Positions 24,273 to 36,155 of a stretch of DNA of 64,000 nucleotides are shown one piece after another. The stretch's first letter is position 1, and every line of letters begins with the position of its first letter. This stretch comes from Amia ocellicauda (taxonomy: Eukaryota; Chordata; Actinopteri; Amiiformes; Amiidae). Under the pieces are notes generated by a model, which had not been told where the DNA came from, made no database searches, and saw nothing but the letters and a program-made list of their open reading frames with translations. The translations under genes were made by a program, and so were the position numbers. Location: positions 32,280,749-32,344,748 of the forward strand of contig NC_089858.1 of NCBI RefSeq assembly GCF_036373705.1. Direction: 5' to 3'.

Positions 24273-24559
24273 TAATTCAAAACCTTAGTGAGACCAGCAT
24301 GAGGATTGAAACAAGAGTTGTATTGAGTTGTAGTGAGGGTGTGGTGTGTGAGACCAACATGGTTGTGTAGTTAAGGGTGAAAAGCAGGCGGCCGCTGCGT
24401 CAGCAGACGAGACAGAGGGAGAGATGTGTAAAAAACGGGATGTAAAGAGAGACAGAAAGTTAATCACTAATCAATTTGTTTATTAAGAAATCCCCAATCA
24501 GTATAAAAAGTTGTCAACATTTTTTATACACACAAATTAAAACAGAAAATAAAATAAAA

Positions 24560-25475
24560 AAGGCAACTTAAAAATCAATACTTTATATATGTATTAGATA
24601 TTTATCCTTGAGCACACTAATGTCCCCCACAGCAACAGGCTTCAGCACACAGTTCTGCAGTTCTGTTGAGCAGCATGTCCAACTGGCTTCTGTGTATGAG
24701 GTGCCATTAGGGACATAATTCACCCAGTGGTACATACACTACACTGAGACGCTGACACTATATAGAGACACACTACATACTGAGACACATACACTATATA
24801 CTGAGACATCTCAGTATATAGTGTGTCTCATTAAATAGTGCGTCTCATTATGTAGTGCGTCTCAGTATATAGTGCGTCTCAGTAAATAGTGCGTCTCAGT
24901 ATATAGTGCTTCTCAATATATAGTGCGTCTCAGTATGTAGTGCGTCTCAGTATATAGTGCGTCTCAGTAAATAGTGCGTCTCAGCATACAGTGCGTCTCA
25001 GTATGTAGTGCGTCTCAGTATGTAGTGCGTCTCAGTATATAGTGCATCTCAGTATATAGTGCATCTCAGTATATAGTGCGTCTCAGTAAATAGTGCGTCT
25101 CAGCATATAGTGCGTCTCAGTATATAGTGCGTCTCAGTAAATAGTGCGTCTCAGCATATAGTGCTTCTCAGTATGTAGTGCGTCTCAGTAGATAGTTCGT
25201 CTCAGTATATAGTATATAGTGGGTCTCAGTATATAGTGTCAGTGTCTCAGTATATAGTGCGTCTCTGTATATAGTGTCAGCGTCTCAGTGTAGTGTATGT
25301 ACCACTGGGTGAATTATGTCCCTAACGGCACCTCATACACAGAAGCCGTTGGACATGCTGCTCAACAGAACTGCAGAACTGAAGCCTGTCACCGTGATTA
25401 GTGTGTTCAAGGATAAATATCTTATAACTATATAAAGTCTTGATTATTCATTTATGTTTAAGTTGCCTTTTTGAC
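24560..25475. repeat. Foldback element: inverted arms of about 200 bp around a 17-bp minisatellite (unit B)
   Basis: The left arm (about 24560-24765, from AAAAAGGCAACTTAAA to the GACGCTGACACTATATA stretch) is repeated inverted at about 25250-25475. Between them are about 26 head-to-tail units of a 17-bp repeat, consensus GTCTCAGTATATAGTGC, with common variants AAATAG, ATGTAG and CATATAG. The unit orientation flips once near 24805 at a short palindrome. The same structure occurs in unit C (62496-63695) and, gutted, in unit A. It lies 3' of the last GAS8-like exon in this window. Confidence 0.9.
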
Positions 25476-25901
25476 AATTATTCTCTTTACTGTCTGTCAT
25501 TCATGTTGATCTGAAATGTTGAGTTTCTCTAAAATGATTCTTTCAAAGGGTAAGCAGTAGAATCCATGTTAATTGCAGGATCATGAAGGCCTTGTGTAAG
25601 CAACATTCACTGAGCATTTCTCTCCTGGTTCATCGCTTGAGTTAAATTAACTTTTGAAGATTTAGCTTTGAAGCACCTCAGCCAACTCCTCCTACAGACT
25701 CTTCTGATTCTGCTTCATGGCCTCAATCTGCTCCTGGACACAGAACAAAAAAAACACAACCTGATACGTCACTCACCTACCCTTACATTACATCACACAC
25801 TGTCATCACATGAACATAGAAATCAGCACTAGAAAGTCATCAGAAACAATTCTCATTTCCTCTCAGTTATGAAAAGGATATTGAACATAGCAGGTTGAAT
25901 G

Positions 25902-26337
25902 TGTAGCGTTAAGTGTGGGGGTGTATTCTGATTAGAGCATTCATTGCTCTGAGCTGAAGCTCTGATCTGAAGAAGACCTCTCCCCCAAAGTTATCAGATT
26001 TCCTTGGCTCATCAGCATGTGAACTAGTCTACATCAAAGTGGCAGTCTTGGGAGGATGGTACCGAGAATGGGCCGAATGGCTTGGGATCCCTGCTGTGAA
26101 ATGTCTGGGGAATAGGGCCTTGAGGTAATAAAAAAGCTTTGAAGTGGACGAGAGCCAAAATCCCGACACAGAGCGATGAACCCAGGCCAACCGGCATTTC
26201 CAAAAGATGGCATGGATTGACATCAGTCATAAATCAAGCCCCCCTCCAATAGGACACTGGGGGCTGAAACCGAAATCCAATCTCAAGAACTCAAGAACCA
26301 ATCACCTATTGATCTGACAGACTATAAGGAACAGCGG

Positions 26338-26378
<41 letters not shown>

Positions 26379-27528
26379 TGAACCAGTAACTCGCTGCCAC
26401 AGCTCAACCTGTAGCTCTGTTGCCAGAACCGGAACCAGAAACCAACCAAGTCTTTGCCGGCAACAGAAGAGTTAAACTGGGAGAAGGAGATTGAGCCGTA
26501 CGAAGAATTCTTTTAAAGGACTTTATTAAATAAAGAACTTTACAGACTGCGCTGCCCGCCTGTGTCCACCTGATCAGTGGAGTTTTACAGCTGGACAATT
26601 GACTAAGTCGACTGAATACGAAAGTGTCAGTCATTTAAATAGCTATTGAGTCTTAAGAAACTCGACCCTTGGAACCAAACAGGGCCCTGCTTTCCTCAAA
26701 GACTTTGTCTTCAAATAAGTACGGTGAGAGACCCTGCTTACAAATAAGATCTGTTTGGAAAGACTCTGTTTCGCGAAACCCCAACTTCCAGGTGCATCGA
26801 CTGAGTGGAAGTTCTTGGACAAAGCCGAACCGGACTGCCTTTGTTCCCAACCACACAGACCTCGTGCCGTGTGCTGTTATCTGAGCCCGAAGCCAGAGAG
26901 GCCTCTCTGCGACGAAGAATATCTTTTCATTCCTGTTTAACTGTTTTAGTCTGAAATTGACACACGTTAATAGACATTCGATTATTGGTGGCCCTGCCTA
27001 TCCTCAATCATTGAATAATAATCAGTTAAAGGAAATTGTGGTAACAAGTAATAATAGGATCTTTCTCGGCACCTAAACTTAAATGAGACTGATATATATA
27101 TAACGAGAAGTTACCTGACATAAATACTAACCTGCGTAGTTATTTGATGTCCGACTAACAATACTAATGAGAGACTCACTTTCGTCTTACTAACCGGTAT
27201 TGTAGTCAATGTGTTTATAACCTTTTGTGTTTAACGATTTGTGTTATCATATGCGATCCCATAGTCTTTGATTTGGTCACGGAAGTGATTTGTCTTTGAT
27301 TTGTTGATCTAGAGTTGAATTTTAATTAGATTTTCCCTTTTTGTATGATTAGTGTAGTGCTACATTTAGTCTTTGTTTTGAATAAATTTGACAATTTATA
27401 TCTTTGGAATTGGTGTCTGCGTCCAATTATTACCGAAATTGAGTTCTACAAGATTCCAGGATTCGTGATGAGGTGATACTATAAATTCACTTCTTAAATT
27501 GAAATTTATAAGTGTACCTTACGCTACA
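25902..27528. mobile_element. Putative solo LTR, about 1.63 kb, in the GAS8-like intron
   Basis: Begins TGTAGCGTTAAG and ends TTACGCTACA, a TG...CA border with short inverted ends. It is flanked by a 4-bp duplication AATG at 25898-25901 and 27529-27532. Plus-strand features suit an LTR: a CT run (26342-26373), then ATAAATAAAG near 26528 and GAATAAATTTG near 27378 as possible polyadenylation signals close to the end. No gag or pol is adjacent. A retroviral or Ty3-like origin is inferred. Unit C ends at the equivalent insertion point, so presence there is unknown. Confidence 0.65.
26342..26373. repeat. (CT)n microsatellite inside the solo LTR
   Basis: About 16 CT dinucleotides within the 1.6-kb LTR. 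Confidence 0.95.
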
Positions 27529-28899
27529 AATGTAAAATGTAGATTTCTATCAATGAAAATTATTTTAAATTTGCACAAAACATAATATCCCTGTCTTCAT
27601 TGTCATCATCGTCATTATTATTATTTTAATTCAGAGCACTTTGCACAGAGCATTTTAATTTATACTATGGGTGCTTACATTCAGTTTCATGATGATATCA
27701 TTGAAGTGATTTTTGATGTCATGGAAAGCCGTTACATGGTTCTTCATCAGTGCATTCATCTGGTTCTCCTTCTGCTCATTGATTTCCTGGATTTCTGTCT
27801 TCCGTCTCAGATCCAGCTGCTCTCGTAATCTCTGCATCATCTTCTTGTTCTGTCCTTCAATTTCTGATTCAGGGGAAGAATCACATCCAAGTTGCAACAG
27901 GAGAAACACCCTATGTGTTCCCAATTTCAGGATTTCACAGAGAAATTAATCAGGCAATATCACGTGAAAAGACTAATGAGCCTATTAAAATCAAATATCA
28001 AATCATACCTTGTTCTTGTCTGTCATAATAATTGTGCAGTTTGGTGATTTCTTCATCGTGCTCCTATTGAAAAGTAAACAAAAAAGCATTCAGAAATTAG
28101 ATCCCCTAAGAAGAAAAAGCCAGAGTGTAAAAGGGCAAATCGGCATTTAAAAAAATGTAAACCATACACATACCAGTTTCAGGGTCTTCACTAGAGTCTC
28201 ATTGTCAACCTCCAGCTGTCTGTTTTCCTCTTTGAGGGAAAGCAGTTTGTCGTGTAACTGGCTCTCCTTCCAACTCTGATCCTGCATCTGCTTCACAGCT
28301 AGAACCCCCTCAACTTTCAGCTCCGAGATGCTGTTCTGCTCTTTGTGCAGTAAGTCTTTCATCTTCTGTTTGTAAACAACAACAACAAGGTGTACATCAG
28401 AATAAAATAATTATCAACAATTAAGTCCCATTGTAAGTTGTTTGTATGTAAATGTAATTGTTTAAGAATGATGGAAAATCATCCTAATTGTGCAGGACAA
28501 TAATGTTATATGTAGCAAACATATTCCCCATAGGATATATTTAGTAAGAAACATAAAAATAATCATAAGCATAATAATACAAGAAAGGAAAACAAGTTTG
28601 CTCAATTGAACTGTCTGTGTGGCAAACTGTCTTGAGCAAAGTAATCCCCAACAGCTCATTAATAACCATCCGTCAGCAATGACAATTCTTCATCAGGGAT
28701 TTATTTATGAACTACTGACCCAGTGATGATCATCTGTACTGGAGGGCCATCACACCCCAACAAATAGACATGTTAAAGTATCTTCTATTATTACCTTGAT
28801 TTCCACTTCATGTTCCTGATTCTTGTTCCGTAGCTCAGAATTCTTCATCTCCAGCAAACGCTGCACATACCTGTGTTCCTCTGTATCACTGTCGAGCTC

Positions 28900-29281
28900 C
28901 TGTAACTACACAGAAGTATTAACAAATACAAATACAAATGAATGCAGCCCTCAGACTACAAACTAAATGCAAGGACTAGTTCAATTATGTTTCATATGTT
29001 CTGGTGTCATGCAAGCTTAGCATTTGTATCACTTTCAGTTTAATTAGGCCTATATTGAAACTGAGTTACACAAAGAACTTACCTAAGCAACAGAGCAAGT
29101 ATACTCGCTAGGCTACAGACCTACAGGTTTCAATGCAATGATTCTTTATCTACAACCAGGCAACACATGCTTGCCTATTATCTGATAAATCAATGATTAT
29201 GATCAAACTATAAAAATAATTATAATTATTCCAATATTAGTCCAAAATACAGCTAATTTACATAGACATATAGGCTACATA
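28900..29281. other. Upstream intron of the GAS8-like gene, no recognised exon
   Basis: AT-rich. The first bases (28900-28935) match the unit A remnant at 2630-2670. Nothing else was recognised before the Tc1-like element. Confidence 0.5.
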
Positions 29282-29495
29282 CAGTGAGGGAAAAAAGTAT
29301 TTGATCCCCTGCTGATTTTGTACATTTGCCCACTGACAAAGAAATGATCAGTCTATAATTTTAATGGTAGGTGTATTTTAACAGTGAGAGACAGAATAAC
29401 AACAAATAATTTCAAAAAAGTTATAAATTGATTTGCTTGTTAATGAGGGAAATAAGTATTTGATCCCCTATAAACCAGCAAGATTTCTGGCTCCC

Positions 29496-29590
29496 AGGTG
29501 TCTTTTATACAGGTAACGAGCTGAGATTAGGAGCACTCTCTTAAAGGGAGTGCTCCTAATCTCAGCTCGTTACCTGTATAAAAGACACCT
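29496..29590. repeat. Perfect 43-bp inverted repeat in the transposon leader
   Basis: Arms 29496-29538 and 29548-29590 are exact inverse copies with a 9-base loop TCTTAAAGG. It lies 43 bases 5' of the transposase ATG, so the mRNA would begin with a very stable hairpin. The copy at 33977-34071 has the same structure with one arm mismatch. Confidence 0.97.
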
Positions 29591-29633
29591 GTCCACAGAA
29601 GCAATCAATCAATCAGATTCCAAACTCTCCACC

Positions 29634-30643
29634 ATGGCCAAGACCAAAGAGCTGTCCAAGGATGTCACGGACAAGATTGTAGACCTACACAAGGCTGGAA
29701 TGGGCGACAAGACCATCGCCAAGCAGCTGGGTGAGAAGGTGACAACAGTTGGTGTGATTATTCGCAAATGGAAGAAACACAAAATAACTGTCAGTCTGCC
29801 TCGGTCTGGGGCTCCATGTAAGATCTCACCTCGTGGAGTTTCAATGATCATGAGAACGGTGAGGAATCAGCCCAGAACTACACGGGAGGATCTTGTTAAT
29901 GATCTCAAGGCAGCTGAGACCATAGTCACCAAGAAAACAATTGGTAACACACTACGCCGTGAAGGACTGAAATCCTGAAGCGCCCGCAAGGTCCCCCTGC
30001 TCAAGAAAGCACATGTACAGGCCTGTCTGAAGTTTGCCAACATCTGAATGATTCAGAGGAGAACTGGGTGAAAGTGTTGTGGTCAGATGAGACCAAAATC
30101 GAGCTCTTTGGCATCAACTCAACTCGCTGTGTTTGGAGGAGGAGGAATGACCCCAAGAACACCATCCCCACCGTCAAACATGGAGGTGGAAACATTATGC
30201 TTTGGGGGTGTTTTTCTGCTAAGGGGACAGGACAACTGCACCACATCAAAGGGACGATGGACGGGGCCATGTACCGTCAAATCTTGGGTGAGAACCTCCT
30301 TCCCTCAGCCAGGGCATTGAAAATGGGTCGTGGATGGGTATTCCAGCATGACAATGACCCAAAACACACAGCCAAGGCAACAAAGGAGTGGCTCAAGAAG
30401 AAGCACATTAAGGTCCTGGAGTGGCCTAGCCAGTCTCCAGACCTTAATCCCATAGAAAATCTGTGGAGGGAGCTGAAGGTTCGAGTTGCCAAACGTCAGC
30501 CTCGAAACCTTAATGACTTGGAGAGGATCTGCAAAGAGGAGTGGGACAAAATCCCTCCTGAGATGTGTGCAAACCTGGTGGCCAACTACAAGAAACGTCT
30601 GACCTCTGTGATTGCCAACAAGGGTTTTGCCACCAAGTACTAA
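29634..30643 (+). pseudogene. Tc1-like (DD34E) transposase with a nonsense codon and a 4-bp deletion
   Basis: The start is [11 protein letters not shown], followed by paired helix-turn-helix regions. A TGA follows GLKS near 29977, and four bases are missing near 30041 (the second copy reads AATGAACATC where this one reads AACATC). The later part is open from 30068. It contains [12 protein letters not shown] (first Asp), [12 protein letters not shown] (second Asp) and [11 protein letters not shown] (Glu), with 34 residues between the last two. It ends NKGFATKY. All catalytic residues survive, but the frame is broken twice, so this copy is inactive. Confidence 0.93.
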
Positions 30644-30850
30644 GTCGAAGGGGTCAAATACATATTTCCCTCATTTATGTGCAAATCAATTTATAACTTT
30701 TATGAAATGCGTTTTTCTGGATGTTTTTGTTGTTATTCTGTCTCTCACTGTTAAAATACACCAACCATTAAAATTATATACTGATCATTTCTTTGTCAGT
30801 GTGCAAACGTACAAAATCAGCAGGGGATCAAATACTTTTTCCCCTCACTG

Positions 30851-31125
30851 TATGTACAATGCTTGCCTTTATATGTGAAATTCCAATAAGGTTCACATAA
30901 GGCTCACAAGAATGCATATGAACATCATGACTGCAGAATCTAGGCTATTCGTGCTGGGTTTTGAATCATTCGCATAATTTGCTTAAGTTATCGTATATTT
31001 AAATACATTTCCCTCGCTGAAAGCTACGACCTTACCATGAATTCTTGGTGTGTAGAATGACGAGTTGCGTATCCCACAAATCCTACTGGCTGCGCCCTGT
31101 GTGACGTCACACACAGCTGCTTAGC
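30851..31125. other. Interval between transposon and CYBA duplication copy 2
   Basis: Contains a possible minus-strand first exon ending ATTCATG followed by GTAAGG (donor near 31029-31034). This is the expected direction for an upstream exon of the GAS8-like gene, but too little sequence is recognisable to call it. Confidence 0.25.
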
Positions 31126-32133
31126 TCGCCAGCCACAGGCTGCGACAATCCGCACACTTGCGCTTCAGGCGAATCTTTGCCCGGGGGCAGAACAGGATCA
31201 TGCGTCTGATTGGTTACTTGCCTTTACAAGGCGTGTGTCACGCGTTTGATTGGGTTATTTACTTCTTGAAGGCGGGACTTATTCCTAGGTTTCAACAATT
31301 TGAAAGTAACAACACGGGGAGAGAGGGGGGGGATAATACTGGGACTTGCAAACGTTATCCTAACAGGCTGTATTCTGGACTGCATCCATTTAGAAATATA
31401 CATACAATATACATACATGACCAGGTCAAACACTGTTAACTAATTAGGAAAGTATTGAAATGATATACAGAATACAAACATACATTATTATCATAGGCAA
31501 AATGGTTAATTTGATTCGCCCCAGAGACATTGTTTGTGATGTTCTAAGTCACCCTGGATGAAGGTGTTAGCTAAATTAAGTAATACGAATAATTATTTAT
31601 AACTCAGAATGGTCCAAATGACTGTCTTTGTTACTGGATTATCACAAAGAATACAGAGCAGACATTTTTATAGTTTGTAAGTATATTTCTAAATGGTGGC
31701 TGTGTTACCCACATCTTTTCCAAATAAACCATGTTGCTATAAGTCTACTATTCGGGTTTGAAACATGAGAGTAAAACATAAGGGAAGCATTTATCTTAAC
31801 AGTAGGTGGCGCTGATATTAAGCATAGTCGTGACATTTCTCATTTACAGTAACTTAGGACGTGTTGATACCTGGGAACTCACACTGTACTTAAGAGATTT
31901 ATAGGCTATTGATGTTGGCAGTATTAGATCAGGACACACAGTACATTATGATGACATATTGTACGCACAGAATGTTCTTATGGGCTTAAAATGCAAAAAA
32001 GAAATGCAAACCGATTGGCAGGATGTGTATAGCCAGAATCTTCTAAAAAAAGAGTGTAACCATCTCTACACAAAACTACCTTATATGCGGTGCATTTCAT
32101 GGTGGTCATTTAGTTTCCCACCTAGCACTGTTC

Positions 32134-32194
<61 letters not shown>

Positions 32195-33747
32195 TTACTG
32201 CACACATTCACCAATAATGTATAGCTAAAAATAAAAGAGGTAACAAACTGATTGCATTAAAAACAGTAGTAACAGTAGCTTCTTAATGCTACTCAGCTTT
32301 CCTAGTTCAGTGTGAAGTTTTCATAACAATCAAAACAAGTTGAACCACTATTGTATTCCATTGTCTTTTCATCGTCTTTTCATGCATAAACTTTAAACAT
32401 GCTCTTTTTAAACAGAATGTCAGGCAGTCCACCCAGACTGGCATTTCGCACAGCTACATATGTATACAAACAATATTAGCAGACAATATAGCCTACTATG
32501 GAATCCAGCAGATGGAGAAATATTAAATACAAATTAATTGAATCTGGAACCTAGGAGCAGAACAGGTAATGGATTAAACCCTTCACTGATGCCCCCAACC
32601 ACACCTGTACAATCATCACAATGCCCTGGTCAGATTTCTGTGAAGTTTCCCTTGTGAGCTGATCCAAGTCATCCTATTATTTATTCTTACTAGCGAATTG
32701 TAAAATAATTAACCCCCCCCCCAATGAATACACTGACAGATACACCGTGACTTTCAAAAGTGGCAGAATAAATTATTGCAGTATACTTTTAAATCCTCTT
32801 TCATTTCAAGGGGTTACTATAGAAGACTAAAGGAACTGCCCCTGTATTGCAAAATAAGGGGAACAAAAACTGAAGTGACACAACAACTATCTAAGTTGAA
32901 GACAAAATGTAGGAACTAAAAGGAAAATGTTTTAATACCCAGTTTACATTAAGTTTTGTTCTTATCAGGTGACATGCGAGTTAACGACATGTTTTCCCAG
33001 TTCCATTCTTAAAGATGTTGCAAATATCTCATTTTGCTCAAAATATGATATTGTCCTCAGTTTCAATAATGGGTGCTCCTTCTCAGGATCTTGCAAAGTT
33101 TATACTGGTTTTCAATTCTATGTTGGAGATGATTCATTTATCACAGTTAATTTGTAGACTCTTTTAGAGGGAGAGTAGTTGAGTACTGCCTAGACTGACA
33201 GGAGCATGGAAATTGTATTGTGTACATACCGCACATTTTCTTGAGCATTTGTCTTCTAGGACTATTGATTTTTCTCAATGTAATATGCTTGTTCAGTGGC
33301 AGTCATGATTCAGACAGATAACATTTCTGCAACCTTGTATCAATTTCAAGGACAAATAAATATATGGATTATTGTAATTCAGATAAAACATGTGCTCAAG
33401 GTGAACAGCAGGTGTTTGTAGCAGTTTGCTGACTGTCTAATTAGGACTTAAATAAATGTAGCTAATGCAGTAATATTAATGTGTTGAACCTGTTTTTGTA
33501 CAGCATTGATGAAGAGAATATAATTACACAACTAGACATTTTATCATGAGCTCAGGCTTCGCAAAATACCAACCTACAGATTAGTCAACACCCTTGTGAT
33601 AAAATTCACAAACTTCAGCAAGCACGGAGGAAAAAACAAAAAACTAAACTAAACATACTAGGCAGAAAGTCTTAAGTTCTGGTTCAAGGTTCTTAAATTG
33701 TAAATATAATATTGTATATAATATAATTATATATATATATATATATA

Positions 33748-34900
33748 CAGTGAGGGAAAAAAGTATTTGATCCCCTGCTGATTTTGTACGTTTGCCCACT
33801 GACAAAGAAATGATCAGTCTATAATTTTAATGGTAGGTGTATTTTAACAGTGAGAGACAGAATAACAACAAATAATTCCAGAAAAACGCATTTCAAAAAA
33901 GTTATAAATTGATTTGCATGTTAATGAGGGAAATAAGTATTTGATCCCCTATAAATCAGCAAGATTTCTGGCTCCCAGGTGTCTTTTATACAGGTAACGA
34001 GCTGAGATTAGGAGCACTCTCTTAAAGGGAGTGCTCCTAATCTCAGCTCGTTACCTGAATAAAAGACACCTGTCCACAGAAGCAATCAATCAATCAGATT
34101 CCAAACTCTCCACCATGGCCAAGACCAAAGAGCTGTCCAAGGATGTCAGGGACAAGATTGTAGACCTACACAAGGCTGGAATGGGCTACAAGACCATTGC
34201 CAAGCAGCTTGGTGAGAAGATGACAACAGTTGGTGCGATTATTCGTAAATGGAAGAAACACAAAATAACTGTCAGTCTCCCTCAGTCTGGGGCTCCATGC
34301 AAGTTCTCACCTCGTGGAGTTTCAATGATCATGAGAACGGTGAGCAATCAGCCCAGAACTACACGGGAGGATCTTGTTAATGATCTCAAGGCAGCTGGGA
34401 CCATAGTCGCCAAGAAAACAATTGGTAACACACTACGCCGTGAAGGACTGAAATCCTGCAGCACCCGCAAGGTCCCCCTGCTCAAGAAAGCACATGTACA
34501 GGCCCGTCTGAAGTTTGCCAATGAACATCTGAATGATTCAGAGGAGAACTGGGTGAAAGTGTTGTGGTCAGATGAGACCAAAATCGAGCTCTTTGGCATC
34601 AACTCAACTCGCCGTGTTTGGAGGAGGAGGAATGACCCCAAGAACACCATCCCCACCGTCAAACATGGAGGTGGAAACATTATGCTTTGGGGGTGTTTTT
34701 CTGCTAAGGGGACAGGACAACTGCACCGCATCAAAGGGACGATGGACGGGGCCATGTACCGTCAGATCTTGGGTGAGAACCTCCTTCCCTCAGCCAGGGC
34801 ATTGAAAATGGGTCGTGGATGGGTATTCCAGCATGACAATGACCCAAAACACACAGCCAAGGCAACAAAGGAGTGGCTCAAGAAGAAGCACATTAAGGTC
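33748..34900 (+). mobile_element. Tc1-like transposon, DD34E family, copy 2, 3'-truncated
   Basis: Same left end as the 29282 copy, CAGTGAGGGAAAAAAGTATT, inserted in an AT run. It keeps the leader hairpin (33977-34071). It stops inside the transposase gene at 34900, where a TG/TA microsatellite begins; about 420 bp including the right terminal repeat are missing. It is absent from CYBA duplication copy 1. Confidence 0.93.
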
Positions 34901-34910
34901 CATATATGTA

Positions 34911-34996
<86 letters not shown>
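34115..34996 (+). pseudogene. 3'-truncated Tc1-like (DD34E) transposase reading into a microsatellite
   Basis: Open from [11 protein letters not shown] through the DNA-binding half, [12 protein letters not shown] (first Asp) and [12 protein letters not shown] (second Asp). It ends at [11 protein letters not shown], after which codons come from TG and TA repeats (Cys-Val and Ile-Tyr runs). The catalytic Glu and C-terminus are lost, so it cannot transpose. Unlike the 29634 copy it lacks the TGA and the 4-bp deletion, so its remaining part is the better guide to the ancestral sequence. Confidence 0.93.
34901..34996. repeat. (TG)n/(TA)n microsatellite at the broken end of the transposon
   Basis: About 35 bp of TG-rich repeat followed by about 58 bp of TA repeat. 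It directly replaces the transposon 3' end. Confidence 0.95.
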
Positions 34997-34999
<3 letters not shown>

Positions 35000-36155
35000 A
35001 ATAACCAATTAAAATAAGCAGGACAATAAAACTGTGCTTGTTTTGCTTGGATTGTGCAAATGTATTTATTCCAAAGTAATATTGAACAATTTATAAAATA
35101 TATATATATATGTTTATGATTATTAAGGAAGCAAGATTTTATTTTCTCTTCAGCTTACAGATTATCACACACTTCAAGGTTTATAAACATTTCAAGAGCA
35201 TTTATAAAGACAATCGAAAAAGAGAATATTAAATATAATATTTGTATCTTCCAAAAAGATTTATAGTGTTAACTAAACTACTTCTGGACATACTCATATA
35301 CTCATTTATTAGCTAGGCAATCTTTGAAACTTGACAGCAGAAGAATGTAATTCTGTTCATTCTCATTTCTCCACTTTTCTAACCAATGCAGAATATAAAA
35401 TAAAATTACATTCTGAAGTTAATTTTGCTTCTTATCTTTCTTAGTTTTATCTTCACAGCCAGAGATGTTTCATTTTCTCTCTGCTCATCTTCAGAAACAT
35501 CTAGGTTTTACACTGTTTTCCTACTGTTTGGCTGCCAGGGGGGAATGCTAATATGACAGAAAGTGAAGGCATTTCCATTGGGAGTGTCTGCAGACTTTTC
35601 TCTTTGATCTCCTTTTGGCAAAACACTTGAAACACAGTGCACTGAGTTATCTGTAAATCATATTTCGTCAGTGGGAAAATAATAATAATAATACATTATA
35701 TTTCCTATTTCCTGATCTTACATTGTTAGATATTTACAGGCTTTATCCAGTGTACACTGACTACAGATAATGAAGGAATGCAGGTGTGTTTTATCAAACT
35801 AAAAAACTAATTCAGAGCCAATGAAATAGACAGCAACAATACCATTATATCATCATCATTTTTCCTAGGCTCAGGTGGAATTAGTTACTTCATATTCGTA
35901 GGTATGAAGTGGGAAACTTTACAACACGAAAAAAAACAAGAGCTGTGGGAGAATGAAGAGATTCAGTCCCTAAAATGTATCCAATTCACCCTAATCACCT
36001 TCATGTAATGGTATAAACTGCATATATACTGTATATTATAAAAACAGAATGCTACAAGTTATATACAAGAACAAAAAGGACACTTCGCTTCATAGAACTG
36101 GTTCACTGGATGCCAGAGAAGAGTGCCGGCTGGGGTTGTGTGTTGTCTGTGGCCA

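Larger units (their letters stand above)
22551..24559. repeat. Unit B, left part
   Basis: Matches unit A (from about 210 to 1500) with several small deletions, and is interrupted by the intact Tc1-like element at 23052. No coding content of its own was recognised. Confidence 0.75.
25677..28899 (-). pseudogene. GAS8/DRC4-like partial gene, five exons, one in-frame stop
   Basis: Exons on the minus strand: 28795-28899, 28174-28365, 28009-28063, 27679-27863, 25677-25733. Phases agree across all four junctions, giving 198 codons. The product is coiled-coil and matches the middle of GAS8/DRC4, a nexin-dynein regulatory complex subunit that links axonemal doublets in motile cilia. Matches include MKNSELRNKNQEHEVEIK, then LHKEQNSISELKVEG, then HDEEITKLHNYYDRQ, then REQLDLRRKTEIQEI and FHDIKNHFND. 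The last exon reads EQIEAMKQNQKSL, then TAG, then EELAE. The N-terminal and C-terminal thirds of GAS8 were not found. A 1.6-kb solo LTR sits in the last intron. It could be a decaying tandem paralogue or a partial gene whose TAG is spliced around. GAS8-like is confident; loss of function is likely. Confidence 0.75.
29282..30850 (+). mobile_element. Tc1-like transposon, 1569-bp DD34E family, copy 1
   Basis: Ends are CAGTGAGGGAAAAAAGTATT and its inverse near 30830-30850, with TA duplicated on both sides. Long subterminal inverted segments extend roughly 200 bp, with a second GTATTTGATCCCCT motif internally (inner repeats as in IR/DR-type Tc1 elements). A perfect 43-bp-arm palindrome lies in the 5' leader (29496-29590). 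Confidence 0.95.

Noticed and set aside
24790-25290. Regular short repeats that could suggest a CRISPR array
   Set aside because: Units are head-to-tail with no unique spacers, in a vertebrate genome; it is a minisatellite.
34790-35008. Minus-strand frame with Ile-Tyr and Thr-His runs
   Set aside because: Produced by TA/TG microsatellite translation.
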